Assembly: GCA_963971305.1 (NCBI GenBank)
Contig: OZ020309.1
Coordinates: forward strand, 6,937,001-7,001,000
Source: Arcuatula senhousia
Taxonomy: Eukaryota > Mollusca > Bivalvia > Mytilida > Mytilidae
DNA: 64,000 bases
Direction of reading: 5' to 3'
Shown here: in pieces, positions 46,811 to 58,640 of the stretch
Numbering within the stretch: position 1 is the stretch's first letter
How the letters are laid out: every line of letters starts with the position of its first letter
Position numbers and translations under genes: made by a program
Notes under the pieces: model-generated
Database searches by the model: none
Told to the model about the DNA's origin: nothing
Seen by the model: only the letters and a program-made list of their open reading frames with translations

Positions 46811-49800
46811 TTAGTTAAGATTACAAACAGCGCACATTGGATTTTTGGGAATCCCAGTTGGTGGAGCAAAACCTCGCCCTAGTATACCAGTCTGCTCTAT
46901 ATATCCTAACTTCATCTTAAATGCTGTCGTAAGATTAATTTTGTCAGTGTAGAAAACTTCAACAGTCACGTCCATATTGGCAACAACATTGATTTGCCCC
47001 TCCTTAGAAACACTCAGATACAAAAATGGATTGTTATAAATGTTCAGCTCAAGTAAATATTGTTGGCAAAATGAGACGCAATCTGAATATTTTGGAGTCA
47101 AAACTAAAGTCACATGATGCCTCTTATAATGACAATAGAAATCAGCAAAATAAAGTTTACACAACGGATGAAACATTATTGAAGCATTCATATAAAATCT
47201 GATAGGTCCATAATAAGAACAAGGATTTGGCTGGTTCGTTTCTGGTGTTATATATGTACTGAAAAACAGACCCGGAAGTCGTACATTTATAACCGATCCT
47301 TGTTCTCCGCCATTACTTTTTAAATATGGCCGCATCTCTCCCCCTAGATGCTGAAAAATGATGTTGAAATATTCCACAGATTTATTTCGGTAAAAGTATT
47401 TGATTGGCTTTAAGTTTGGTAGCATCTTTCTGGCACAAAATGCTGTTGCAAGGTTGTAAAGCCTGTATGTGTCCACCAGTGACAGAACTAAAATAAACCA
47501 AAAAAGACAATCAACTTTTATGACGAAGCAAAGGTGTACCAATAGGGTAATCGGTTGTCGTTAGATAATTGAAGTCATCAAAATTTGGAAGATTTTTTAC
47601 TTAATCGTTTTAACTAGAAAATCGGATTGCACGTAGAATCCCGTTCCATATTTTTTTTCAATATCTCTTCATACTCAATTTATAAATTATTATTCCCTAA
47701 TTGGAGCCCAACCAGATCAAAACCCAAATCCATGATATATTTGTTAATTTTTTTGAGGTTGTAAACAATCAACAGAACGTTTTATTCAATAATTTATCTA
47801 TTGCAAGTGTTAAGCTTCTAACTGATCTTAAATAAAAATTAAGTGTAAGAAATGTATACATAGAGAGACATTTTTATGGTCCTAAGACGAGATGTCTTAT
47901 ACATTAATTTATTTGATTGAGGTAGATATACATACATGTTTTAAAGTAAAGATTTTCGCTGTGTGATGTAGTTTTAAACACATATGGAAGGATTTGCTCT
48001 GTGCATAAAACTTTATATATAACATCTGTAGCCGACGGAATGTCAAACGGAAACTGCATGCTCAATCTGTTCCCTTCCACAATGAACAGACGTAATAAGT
48101 TTCTCATTTTAACAAAGACTATGAAAATCTTAGCTTCAGTAAAAGTTTGATTAACTTTTATCCTGTAGACAGACGGGGGTTGTCGAAAAACAGATACTGA
48201 TAAGTTGCTCTGAAATATGTGTATAAGAATTTTTTTTATAATATATCTAATATATAGTATATAAATACATAAAATATATGTGAGCAATAATTTAAATCAA
48301 GTTTATTTATATGTAGAGTGTCTTTTTGTCGCATTCTGACTTTATAGTCCATGTAGCCCAAGTCAAAAACTTTAGCCAACTTTTCATACTGTTTTTTTTT
48401 GGTTCTTTTTATTTTTCTTCTAATCATTTTTTTCCTTTTGTTCTTTTATAATATTCACTCAATGTGTTCTTAAATATGGAATTTCATTTCAACAAGAAAC
48501 ATTATGTCACCATTTTCAAAATGGTCGTCTTCTCATTTAGTACAATTCTCTTGGTGTGTCTGAAACTACTTATCAAGGAAACATTATTTTAATGGGTAGT
48601 TTTAATATCTTTCTACTTGATTTTATGGCATAAGTTACCTCCCCAACCAAAAAAATACAAAAAATAATAATATGCCAATCTGGAACCCAAATTTTGACAG
48701 AACATCAGAGTTATGTCAATTTTTAAATTAACATGGACAATTTAATGATGTGTTCTTAAAAAAGAAATGACAAAAATGATAAAATTTTGCCGTGATAAAG
48801 TGTTTTATTTTTTAAAGTGCTCGTTCGTGTTTTAGATACGGGGCACCGAATGGGACTGTTGTGATTTTGTACACAAAATTTAATTTTGTCATGACAAAAT
48901 CATTTTTGTCGTACAAAACTATGTTTTACAGACTTATTTAATGAGAACTTCAATTTTGTATTGACAAAATTTGTTTCTGTAGACAAAATTCATTTTTGTA
49001 AACAAAACTCATTTTTGTCATGACAAAATTGAATTTTGTCAAATAGGCATGCAAATATAAACTTATTTGCATACAAAATTGACTTTTGTTACCCAATATG
49101 TAAATTAAATAACAAAAGTCAATTTTTTGTTGACAAAAGTGAAATTTTACACTGAATTCAATATTGTGTCACAAAAGTCAATTCTGTTACACAAAAAAAT
49201 CAAGTTTGTGTCTACAAAGTTGAACAAAAATAATTTTTCCCAAGGAAAACTATGATTTCAGTTTACAAAATCAATTTTTGTAGACAAAAGTCACTTTTGT
49301 CGACAAAATTCATTTTTGTATGCAAATGATTGACCTACACATGTAATCTGCCCGTCGATTGGTTGAAATAGAGAGCATGCGTCTTTCTTCTGTAGATTGT
49401 TTTTGTGCAAACATTGAAGACTTGTGCAATCTGTATGATTGGCATATCTTCATCTTACAAATTCTGTAGCCGGTCTATATCAATATCTTCCTCGGGCATG
49501 CTGATGATGGAGGTCATCGTAAAAAAAAATAGCAGACGAAAAATATAATGTCAATTTCAAGTACGAAAAAGGATTTTTTTTAAGTCAATGACGGAAAGAT
49601 TATGATTGAAAATCCAACATTTTGTCCGTATCTTCAAATTTAACACTTTACAGTCTTTGTAAATTAATTTAAGTAAAAGTTAAAACAAGACAAGTATAGT
49701 ACAAAATATCCTATATATTTGACACACATATATACTTCTTATTTAGCCTTATGGCCAATCATCTATTCGAATAAATACCCGCGGTTACTATATCCAATGA

Positions 49801-52800
49801 AAAGCCTTCTTACAAAAACGTGATACGATATGTAAACTAATTTGCATACAAAATCGACTTTTGTGTTACAAAATTGACATTTGTGTTACAAAATTGACAT
49901 TTGTGTCTACAAAAAATTGACTTTTGTTATTTGATTTACATATTGGGTAACAAAAGTATGCAAATAAGTTTATATTTGCATGCCTATTTGACAAAATTCA
50001 ATTTGTCATGACAAAAATGAGTTTTGTTTACAAAAATGAATTTTGTCTACAGAAACAAATTTTGTCAATACAAAATTGAAGTTCTCATTAGATAACATAG
50101 TTTTGTAAGACAAAATTGATTTTGTTATGAAAAAATTATATCTTGTGTACAAAATCACAACAGTCCCATTCGGCGCCCCGTATTAAAAGTTTATATTTAC
50201 TTAAAATCCAATAATTGTTGAAAGATTTTAATAATTCAATGACATATACACACACATACCAACGTTCCTGTTTGGATGGGAATCTCAATTTCTGCTGATG
50301 AATCCATATGTAAGTCGACCACGCTTGTTTCTGTAATATCTACAGTAGAAGAATGACCAAACTTTAAATCCTTGGTCCTTAAGGGGCAAACAAATTACAA
50401 AATATATTAAAGCAAATGTTAATAATACAAAATGTGGCATTCGATATCGTAAGGGACTGGTCATTTATAAACTTGAAGGGTGGGGAGGGTTTTTTCCAAA
50501 AAAAAATATTTTAAAGTTGATTTGTGATGTAAAAAAATATTTTGGCAGCAGAGGTTAAGAACATAATATTCTGTAGAATGATTTCTGACATATAAAATAA
50601 TGTTAAATATGAAAAAAAATCTGTCATGGCACCTTTTAAATTTTCTGAGCAAAACAAAAAACCTATGTAAAAAGGTCAATACAAAACTAGTTGATACAAA
50701 AGACAGGAAAAAACCAACACAACATAGCAAATGTTGACTCATTTCTCGTTCGTGTTTACTGGGTTTTTCGTTGCCCTTTTGGACTTTTGACACTCGAATG
50801 CCCCATCAGTGCCTCTTTACTTCTTACAATATACGATAATGAGATGTGGAATAAGTGTACGCGACACAACCAACATAAAGAAACGACAATTTAAAAAATC
50901 ACAACGGAAAACAGCGAGCAGTCTTCAACATGACCAGAGGTGGCTGCTCGCTGTCTTGCATTGGCCCAAGACTAAAAATAACATACAAAAGATTCAAAAC
51001 CAATCCCTAAATTATCAACGAAAGACCCATTTCTGGACATAAAACAATAAAAAAGTACAACCACATTGCAATCAGCGACGCAAACTTATTCAAAGTCGGA
51101 ACGTTAGCGAACTCGTGTGTGTGTGTTAAGAGAAAGCCGTCACAATTTAGTCTAAAGAACTACAATACAATCAAACTATCACAAACGAACCTCTATACCC
51201 GTCTTAGAGAGAAAAGCACGTATTTATCTATAAGCCTTAATTTTGTAGGTTCGATCACAAGCACCGAGTAGCAACATAACTCTGTATAGACAATTTGTGT
51301 ATCACTCTAGTGCTCTATCTCGCACCGCAATCTCTGACCATAGTAACGAATCAGTTGCAATATGTAAAGTTCATAAGCTGGAGTTGCCTGGATATACGTT
51401 GCTATATAAAATTGGCGTGTTTCCAGTTCATTTTGAAGACTTGTCAAAATCAACTACCAGATATTTGTACACGAGTTTTCAGATCATTTTGAAGACTTAA
51501 AAAATCAACTACCACGTGTTTGTACATGTCATTTCAGTAAAGTTTTGAAGAAACTACGTGTAAATTAAGTTGTACATGTGGTATTGAAGTATGAAGTGCC
51601 AAGATATGAATGTTTAAATGTTACTACAAGATGAATAATTAAGAGTGAGGTATTTCCACATAAGTAGCACGAAAACATTATTTTATTGCAAGAAGCAGAA
51701 TTACCAATGGGGCTTTCAAATGTCAAAATATATTCCCAAAGGGGCAAAGACAAAACAGTCAACACAAACGAGAACAACACGAAGAAATACATTTTTTTTT
51801 AGATTCAGATACATTTGCATAGATTACAAACAAAAATAAACTTCTAATTTTTGTTCTTTTGTTACACCAAACTTTGTCTTTAAAGATTAACATTGTCTTT
51901 TTGTTGCAATGTTTTAAGAATAATGCACATGGTCTTTCATCGCATTGTATAGGTATTTCGTTTGCAAATAAAAGCGTGAAATATGTCTCAATATACCAAA
52001 ATATATACATATTTAATAAAGAATAACAAATAACAATGAGTTACACACTATACGGTACCTGAAATTACTGTGTGTCCGTGGCATGTGGCTGTGTCAAATT
52101 TACCAATACTTGAGTCTATACTGGTCTGAAGCCCAAAGACATAAAGCTCAACTCCAAATGGTGAAAATTCGAAGTCGAGACTAATGTTTCTACCGCTAGT
52201 GTAAGTGTTGATAAAAATGCTTCGTGAGGAACTATTGTTTCTGTCTATTACCAAAAGGTATGCCAAAGAAAAAAATAATGAAACAGAACAATTTATCTTA
52301 ACATATAGACTGGCGCCTCCTCGGTCCTGAAGTTTTAATATAAATAACCACTTGCAATTTTCTTCCTGCAATAAAAGTAATGTATTTTTTAAAAATTTTA
52401 GGTACTGACCATTTAACTTGAAAAGGGGTGGGGGGCTTGTTTTTTTATTTATAAAAATATATTTTGAAAATGATTTTTTGTGAAAAATATATTTTGGCAG
52501 CAGAGGGTAACAAAAAAAAAATTCTAAAGAAGGATTTCTGCTATATAAACAATGCTAATAATGAAAAAAAAAATATTCTGTCTTCAAGAAATAAATATTT
52601 TTCCGTGCTCTGCGCGGAAAAAAAATTTCTGACCAAAACGAAAAACATAGGCCCCTCTTCAAGTTAAATGGTCCATCCCTTAAGGTTCATGGTTACACTT
52701 TGAATAAAAGGGTTGATATTTGCACCCTTTATATGTGGACCTTAAATAACATTACAGAAATAAAAAAAAGATTTAGCAGCGTCTACATATAAACTTTGTA

Positions 52801-55800
52801 GATCATTTTCTCTTTCGTGTTACACGATAACTTTTGTTGTTTTCTCTATTTTCTTTCGTTCAAGTTGTACCTTCTATAAAGCATGAATTACCCCTAAATG
52901 ACCGTCCTTTAATTGTTATATAAATGACTTGCATTCCATATTTGATAATACATGTTTTCCTTTAGCTTTGGATTAAACAAAGGTTCCTCTAGTCTAATTT
53001 TCGCAGATGATTTAGATCACATAATGGATTACAAAATGCTTTAAGGTTAGTGAGGACACCTGTCATGTGACCAAAAACAGCTAAAAATGAAAAAAAAAAC
53101 AAGCGCAAATGTCACAAATACCTTGAAACTTGTGTTAAATAGTTTCATTTAAAATAAAACTAAATCAAAATAAATTTATTTTTACACAAATAGTTTTACA
53201 TCAACCTTTCCTTCATAAATATAATTTTCAAATAAACCAAGGGAGATAATCCACTTGAAAAATGACCAAAAAATTACAAAGATTTGTATTGTAGACAGAA
53301 AAATAAGCTGGTGATCCCCAGCTTTTATTGTTTTATTTCAAAATATATTGAATTTCATTGATTTTTAACAAATAAAAATAAAATTTAAATTCGTAGATTT
53401 TTTTCTGTGACAAGATTTTATGCAAAGTATTAGGCCATTCCTATATAATATATAGTAATTTGAGGAAAACGTTGAGCCTAAATTTTGCGAAAACAAGTCA
53501 GGAAAGGGGTTCCAATATTTTTACACATGATAAAGTATATACCTAATGTTAATATATCAAAAAAATTGGACATTGTAAATTCGGCGGTATGTTTGAGGTC
53601 AGGTGTCCTCACTAACCTTAAATAAATTTTCTGAATACTGCAATAAATGGCAGCCAGGTGCCGTTTCATAAAACGACCGTTAGCCTAACGTGTTCGTAAG
53701 CCCATTTGATTTGTAATCAGCGATCGCTTTATGGAACGGCTGCAGCCCTTTTTTTATGTAACAATTAACAATTACGTGATTTTAAAGACTTTAAATTTTT
53801 AGGAAATATTATAAATACCAGAGATAACTTTAAACCGTCATCTGAAGAATTGTCCAAAAATGTATCAAAGTTTTATTCCTGTTAAGGAGCTATAATTATG
53901 ACAAATTTTAATTATGCACCAACTACGTTATCATGTAAACTTTTTGATACACTCATTAGACCAATCTTGACGTATAATTCTGAAATTTGGTATAGGTTTT
54001 TTAATTCAATTTACAATGCCGAAAAAAAGAGCAGTTAAAAAATAACAATTATTGTGATGTCTTGTCACTTGCTGAAAAGTTCCTTTCGAAAAGTTGACAC
54101 AAAATTTTGTAAGGCAGTATTGAGGCTTGAAAGAACGGCTTCATATGTAGGTGCAAGATCAGAGCTTGGTAGATTTACTTGGGATTCATTTATAAAAATT
54201 CAAAGTTACCCTCATGTACAACTACAGATTAAATTCAAATAATGTAAATCCTTTACTTAGTTAACAAATCATTAACAGTTAATAAAACTTTACATAGTGA
54301 GGTAGTCTATTCCTGGTATACATTTTCAGATAATATTTTAAAAGATTTGGATATACATGCTGACAAATTCAACTTAACAGAAAAGTTCAAAGATACAACC
54401 AAAAAAGCAGTTTTAGAAACATAGCGAAAATTAGACACACGCAAAAAAAAACCCCGATATATGGTATTTGTCACAGTGAAGTCTTTATTTAACTTAGAAC
54501 TAAGGGCTGTAGGCCCTGGTCGGACAGGTTCCTAATTTGTACATGCACACACTATACATACATGCTGATATGGAGAATGTGTTTTTATTCCATTTGTAAT
54601 ATTGAATTACATTTGTCTTTTATTTCAGCTTGTGTGTTGTATGTTATTTGTATGTTGCTTTGATCATTATGGACGTAATTATGTTAATAAAGACTATTAA
54701 CACTTTAACCGTTAGTGAGTAGATTAAATAACAACAATAATGAAATTACCTTTCGCATGGAGGCCAAATGACAGGCTATTGTTGGTATTTGGCTATATTT
54801 GGGTAAAAATAAGCAGAGGCACCAAAGGGCCATTCGAGTGTCAAAAGTCCGAAAGGGCAACGACAAAACCGGTAAACATGAACAAGAACAGCACAAGGAA
54901 ATACAAAACATAAAAACAACCGAACAGAAATCAACAACGCGAACTCAAGTCGTAACAAGAGTGAACTCGGGTGCTCCGGAAGAGTAAGCGGTTCCTGCCT
55001 GCTATAGCACATCCGCCGCGTTGCCAATTTCCAATTCAGTGTGTCAAATCCGGTAAAGGAAGACAAAACAAAACCCTATGACAAACCAACATCTGCACTC
55101 ATCTGAGAGATAGAAATTCCATATTTATCTATGAGTACATGGTGTCTACCGTAAAATTTCTTGAGTGAAGACAGCAACCGAGGAGCAACATAACCCTGTA
55201 ATAGCAATTTCTGTGTCAAACGTGACGCTCTGCCAAGGAAATCGATGTAATTCCCACAAGCTCTGGAGTAACGAATCAATTGTGATACGTAAACTCCATA
55301 AGCTGGAGCGGACGGAATGTTGCTACACACGAAGGGAAAGTTAAAATATCAGCCTTTTTTTATATTCCAAGTGTATGAATGAATCTTAGATACTGTCAGA
55401 AATATTAAAAAAATAAGTATTTTAAAAGCAAAAATATGTTCTGAAGTGGTATTGGCATTATGAAAACTTCTGAAGGTACCTTGGCCTCGATTCAATCGAT
55501 ATAGAGGTAATAACAAAATTACAGAACTTGGAGGATCAATCTCAAATGTCCATGAGAAAAGACAAAACAAGGAGGACATACCGGATAAATTAAAGATCGC
55601 AATGGTCCTGACTTGGTACAGGTATTTCAAAAGATATAGTGGGTTAAACAAGGTTTTATGTCGAGCCAAACCTCCCCCTTCCATTGCGATCTTTGGGTCC
55701 TAAATTGAGAGGAGCCTAAAGTATTGTCAGCTAGGGGCACATAAGTTATGGTGAGAAATAAAAGAATGGCAACAAAATTACTGGACAGGTATGAATAATC

Positions 55801-55969
55801 TCAGATGTCAAAATGAGGACTGAACTACCCTCTTCCATGGCGACCCTAAAAACAAACACAAAACAGAGACACAATGGAGATAGATATTGAGGTGATCGCC
55901 TCCGTACAGAAGACTGCTAAAGGATAGTTGAACTAATACAGTAAATAATAAACTTATACTTACGCTCAT
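46811..55969 (-). CDS. PHYHIP-like protein, paralogue 2 (5 exons, intact)
   Basis: Exons (minus): 55969-55964 (ATG AGC), 52365-52059 (307 nt), 50339-50260 (80), 48209-47936 (274) and 47487-46811 (stop TAA or equivalent at the 46811 end). Phases 0, 1, 0, 1 join cleanly, giving about 447 aa. The last exon has the PHYHIP-family C-terminal domain (YFYRNKSVEYFN, LPGLFFSTYI, KLYFADFYCHY, SFCQQYLLEL, VEVFYTDKINLTTA, P-M-C-x2-C-N). Exons 2-4 match paralogue 1 in length and wording (SPFGVELYVFGL, ITETSVVDLHMDSS, VFRQPPSVYRIKVNQTF), so this part is conserved although not recognisable as the single fibronectin-III domain of vertebrate PHYHIP. The first exon is inferred from conservation of ATG-AnC|GTAAGTAT and about 30 bp of upstream sequence between the paralogues. 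Vertebrate members bind phytanoyl-CoA hydroxylase; the mollusc role is unknown. Confidence 0.85.
48837..50182. mobile_element. Foldback element with TTTTGT/ACAAAA-rich arms
   Basis: Ends TACGGGGCACCGAATGGGAC and its inverse GTCCCATTCGGCGCCCCGTA. Arms of about 300 bp (48837-49140 and about 49890-50182) match in inverted order through GAGAACTTCAATTTTGTATT and AAATAGGCATGCAAATATAA. Both are built from repeated TTTTGTnnACAAAA and ACAAAATTGACTTTTGT palindromes. The centre (about 49340-49780) is different and non-coding. It lies in intron 3 of PHYHIP-like paralogue 2. Confidence 0.88.
50455..50640. mobile_element. Partial GACCATTTAACTTGAAG-type MITE
   Basis: GGTCATTTATAAACTTGAAG and TTTTGGCAGCAGAGG match the complete element at 52401-52680; the right terminus is not visible. 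Confidence 0.55.
50735..51170 (-). mobile_element. Penelope 3' region and dispersed repeat, back to back
   Basis: Plus strand 50743-50822 (CGTTCGTGTTTACTGGGTTT, CACTCGAATGCCCCATCAGT) is a Penelope 3' untranslated end. It is followed at 50838-51080 by the GGGGGAAGGTTGGG-type repeat in minus orientation (GAGATGTGGAATAAGTGTAC, AACAGCGAGCAGTCTTCAAC, CATTGGCCCAAGACTA). The remainder to 51170 is diverged. Confidence 0.65.
51430..51560. repeat. Degenerate tandem repeat, about 55-bp period
   Basis: TTCATTTTGAAGACTTGTCA / ATCATTTTGAAGACTTAAAA and AAATCAACTACCAGATATTTG / AAATCAACTACCACGTGTTTG, with a third partial unit (AAAGTTTTGAAGAAACTACG). Confidence 0.6.
52401..52680. mobile_element. MITE with GACCATTTAACTTGAAG termini (complete)
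   Basis: GGTACTGACCATTTAACTTG at the left and CAAGTTAAATGGTCCATCCC at the right are inverted repeats, followed inward by G-rich and C-rich tracts. Internal TTTTGGCAGCAGAGGG and GTGCTCTGCGCGG. Partial copies at 33165, 44633 and 50455. Confidence 0.75.
53041..53621. mobile_element. TTAA-flanked inverted-repeat element, copy 2
   Basis: TTAAGGTTAGTGAGGACACC and its exact inverse GGTGTCCTCACTAACCTTAA form a perfect terminal repeat of about 22 bp. TTAA at both ends is the target typical of piggyBac-type elements (family knowledge; assignment is inference). It has no transposase. Confidence 0.82.
53650..53748. mobile_element. Short MITE with GCCGTTTCATAAA termini
   Basis: GTGCCGTTTCATAAAACGA at the left is the near inverse of ATCGCTTTATGGAACGGC at the right, enclosing GCCTAACGTGTTCGTAAGC. 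Confidence 0.7.
53770..54700 (+). pseudogene. Decayed LINE C-terminal region
   Basis: Read in shifting plus-strand frames: FKFLGNIINTRDNFKPSS, LFDTLIRPILTYNSEIWY, TKFCKAVLRLERTASYVGAR, SELGRFTWDSFIKIQ. 'L(I/L)RP-I-L-x-Y-x-x-E-I-W' and 'FCK-x-x-L' are typical of the region after the reverse transcriptase in non-LTR retrotransposons. Several frameshifts and stops are present. The 3' end is near TGTTAATAAAGACTATTAAC at about 54680. Confidence 0.7.
54770..55330 (-). mobile_element. Penelope-like 3' fragment with readable C-terminus
   Basis: The minus frame 55330-55076 reads APAYGVYVSQLIRYSRACGN, then LLLQGYVAPRLLSSLKKFYG and ends ADVGLS-stop. The corresponding part of the large ORF at 59084-60508 is APSYGVYISQLVRYARICSG. 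3' untranslated sequence follows to about 54780 (inverse of GTGTTTACCGG... and CACTCGAATGGCCC). It sits in the first intron of PHYHIP-like paralogue 2. Confidence 0.78.
55430..55870. repeat. Dispersed repeat, related to 43790-44095
   Basis: TCTGAAGTGGTATTGGCATT, GATCGCAATGGTCCTGACTT, CCTCCCCCTTCCATTGCGAT, GCTAGGGGCACATAAGTTAT. No protein domain recognised. Confidence 0.45.
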
Positions 55970-56519
55970 TTTTCTACTTCCCTGTCTTTTAAAAATAATA
56001 AGGTTACGTTATCGGTACTAACGATTTTGAAAAATCTATTTACAGCATTTAAATTTGATATATATTTGTATCTTGTGTTTAATATACCATACATATATGT
56101 TTACCTATAGAATAATGATAATGCACCAAATAGTCCCAAATAGGTGAAAATACGATAATTTTTAGAAAATGTTTAGTATTAATTTTTTTTTAAACATTTA
56201 TATTAAGTCACATAAGTAAACAAAAGCTATAAGAAATAAAAATACCTAAATGACCACCAATACTCTTACTGATTCATTTTAATTTAAAGGAAAATGTACC
56301 ATATTACATTACAAGTTTGTCAAATCTTAATTGCGTATTTGTTTTTTCTTTAAGATTAGAATCAAAAGAGTAGAAGTGTGTCATTCAAAGGTCGTATGTC
56401 CGGTAATGTTAATACAAAATCAGTCGACATAAAAGACAAGACGAATACAAAAAGGGGAATATAACCACATAACACATTTTACACACAAACAACCAAGTTG
56501 CTGAGTCAGCAATGTAAAG

Positions 56520-57210
56520 TCATGTGCTTTGTTATTGATCATCAATAGGGGGAAGGTTGGGCCCAAAACACTAGTTAAATGTGCCTGTCCTGAGCCAGGA
56601 ATCTTTATCAAAGCTATGTTTGAATTCGTCGTATTAATGTTTATTGTATTTTGTCAAGAAGAGGGTCTATCATTGATACTTTAGGATTGGGCTTGAATCA
56701 TATGTAGTTTACTAATTGAAAAACAGCGAGCAGCGACCGCTGGTCATATTGAAGGTTGCTGGCTGTTTTCTATTGTGGATTTTTTTTAAAAATTATCGTT
56801 AATATTGTAGGTTATGTCGCGTACACTTATCCACATCTCACTATCTTCTATCATGTGCTCCGGAAGGGTAAGTAGTTACTGCCTGTTACGACACAACCTG
56901 TAACATTGCCAACAACAATGTATACATGTAAGGTAGGCCCAATCCGGTAGAGGACGACACAAAAAACGCTCTGTTTTCATCTGAGAGATAGAAATCTCGT
57001 ATTTGTCAAATAACACATGAAGTTTTCGAAAAATGTCTTGAGCGACGACAACAATCGGGAAACAGCATAACTATGTGTTAGAAATTTTTATGTCAGACGT
57101 GGCACTCATACAAGGAAATCACATTGTGTCCCATAGGGTCTGGAATAACAAGACAGTTGTGAAATGTAGACGCCATAAGTTTGTGCTAACGGATATTGCT
57201 ACACAAAAAA
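56520..57210. mobile_element. Dispersed repeat (plus) joined to Penelope fragment (minus)
   Basis: 56520-56855 is a plus copy of the GGGGGAAGGTTGGGCCC repeat ending GCGTACACTTATCCACATC. From about 56862 the sequence is the inverse of a Penelope C-terminus plus 3' region (GTGCTCCGGAAGGGTAAG, CGGTAGAGGACGACAC, GCCATAAGTTTGTGCTAACG), heavily decayed. The order is the same as at 50735-51170. Confidence 0.6.
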
Positions 57211-57366
57211 TATTGGAAAGCTGACAACAACCAGGGAACAACGAAACCCTGTTTGCAAGTTGCATGTCAAACGAAATGCTCAATTGATGAAATCACAATA
57301 TTTCCCACAGGTTTTGGAATATAACGAATCAATTTTGCACTCTTTTGTGCCCTTATTTCGAAATCA

Positions 57367-58640
57367 AAATAGAGGCTCTCAAAAGCCTGAATTGCTCACC
57401 TGTCTATAAGCCATAATGGTCTAACTCCTAAAACATGTAAAGAAGTTCATTTGACAACTATGACCCAATGGAGACTTTTGTAGAATCTAATGGGTAGAAG
57501 GATTATAAAAGCAACGGCTTTTTTTCTATCTGCAATCCGCTATTTTTACGGTATTTACTTTGAAAGGCCATAACCCCTAACAACATCGACTCAATGAAGA
57601 CTTTAATAGAGCTAAATGAACTGAAGGTTTAAAGTAATAATAAATAAAAAAATCATAAAATTTTTAAAAGTCTCTTTAAGCTTTAAAAATATAAATTGTT
57701 AATAAAAACTTTAATTAAAGCTACAAAAAGTCCATTAAACAGTGGGATTTTACAGAAATTAACAAAAAATATCCAAACGACATGCATACGACCCGAGTTT
57801 GAACTCACTCAGAAGTGCCCGCGCAAGCCCATCTAAAATGCTTTGGGAAATGGATGTAAACAAACGTGGTCTGAAAAGGTTTGTTCTGCATATGGCTTTT
57901 GTAATTGTTTTGCTTTTTCCTTCCCCAGTTCCCCCTAAAAATGATACCAATAACAAGAGAAAGTGGTTTAGAAATTTCCCCAATTAAGGGTCTTATGTCA
58001 TTAAATTAATCGAGTTTTCAATTAAATAGGCCCGGTTAATATATAGCACGATAAAAGGAAAACAGGTACTCGTGTATTGTTATTATTTACATGTTAAACA
58101 GCTTTTAATCAGTATTTCTTAATAGCGGAAAGGTTTTACTTGTCTAACAAAGAAGAAATATAAAATTATATTTTATATTAAACCCAGAGCTTTACATGCT
58201 CTCACTTCAAAATACATTTTTGATTGTTTTTATATGTTCGCTGAAAATCGGAATGTTGTCCACGAAAGTTAATAAGTGGCCATTGGTATCAAACTTCTTT
58301 AAAAAAAAAATCAGCTAAATTTTCAGCCGGTACACGCGTATTATTGAAATTTTCGTCTTCATAAAAGCGCGAAAGCTCTAATTTTATGATTATGCAACAG
58401 TTAAGTGATTATTTTCACATTGCAATTTTTTTTTTCAAAAACTGCTTTATTATTACTTTAAGCAAGCAACAGCTTTGGATTTTCTCCATCTGCAATAGTT
58501 TTCATTCTAAGGATCAATCATACGTTTCGTTAAATCCTGTGCAGTATTTTCAGAGAAGATTTTTGAAAAATTGTTATCAGACGACAGAGACGACGAACGC
58601 CAAGTGGTAGCAATAACTGACCTTCGGTCCAGGTGAGCTA
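57367..58640. mobile_element. GAGGCTCCC-family element, copy D (diverged, interrupted)
   Basis: It starts AGAGGCTCTCAAAAGCCTGA and GCTCACCTG and ends TTCGGTCCAGGTGAGCTA. Only parts of internal units remain (GACCCAATGGAGACTTTTGT; GCAAGCAACAGCTTTGGATT). The middle (about 57630-58440) is unrelated AT-rich sequence with a 62-codon frame at 57799-57987 that I do not recognise. Confidence 0.65.

Noticed and set aside
47904..48287. Reading the 47904-48287 frame as a stand-alone gene
   Set aside because: It is exon 4 of PHYHIP-like paralogue 2 plus intron; the GTATGT donor at 47935 and the acceptor before 48209 are conserved in paralogue 1.
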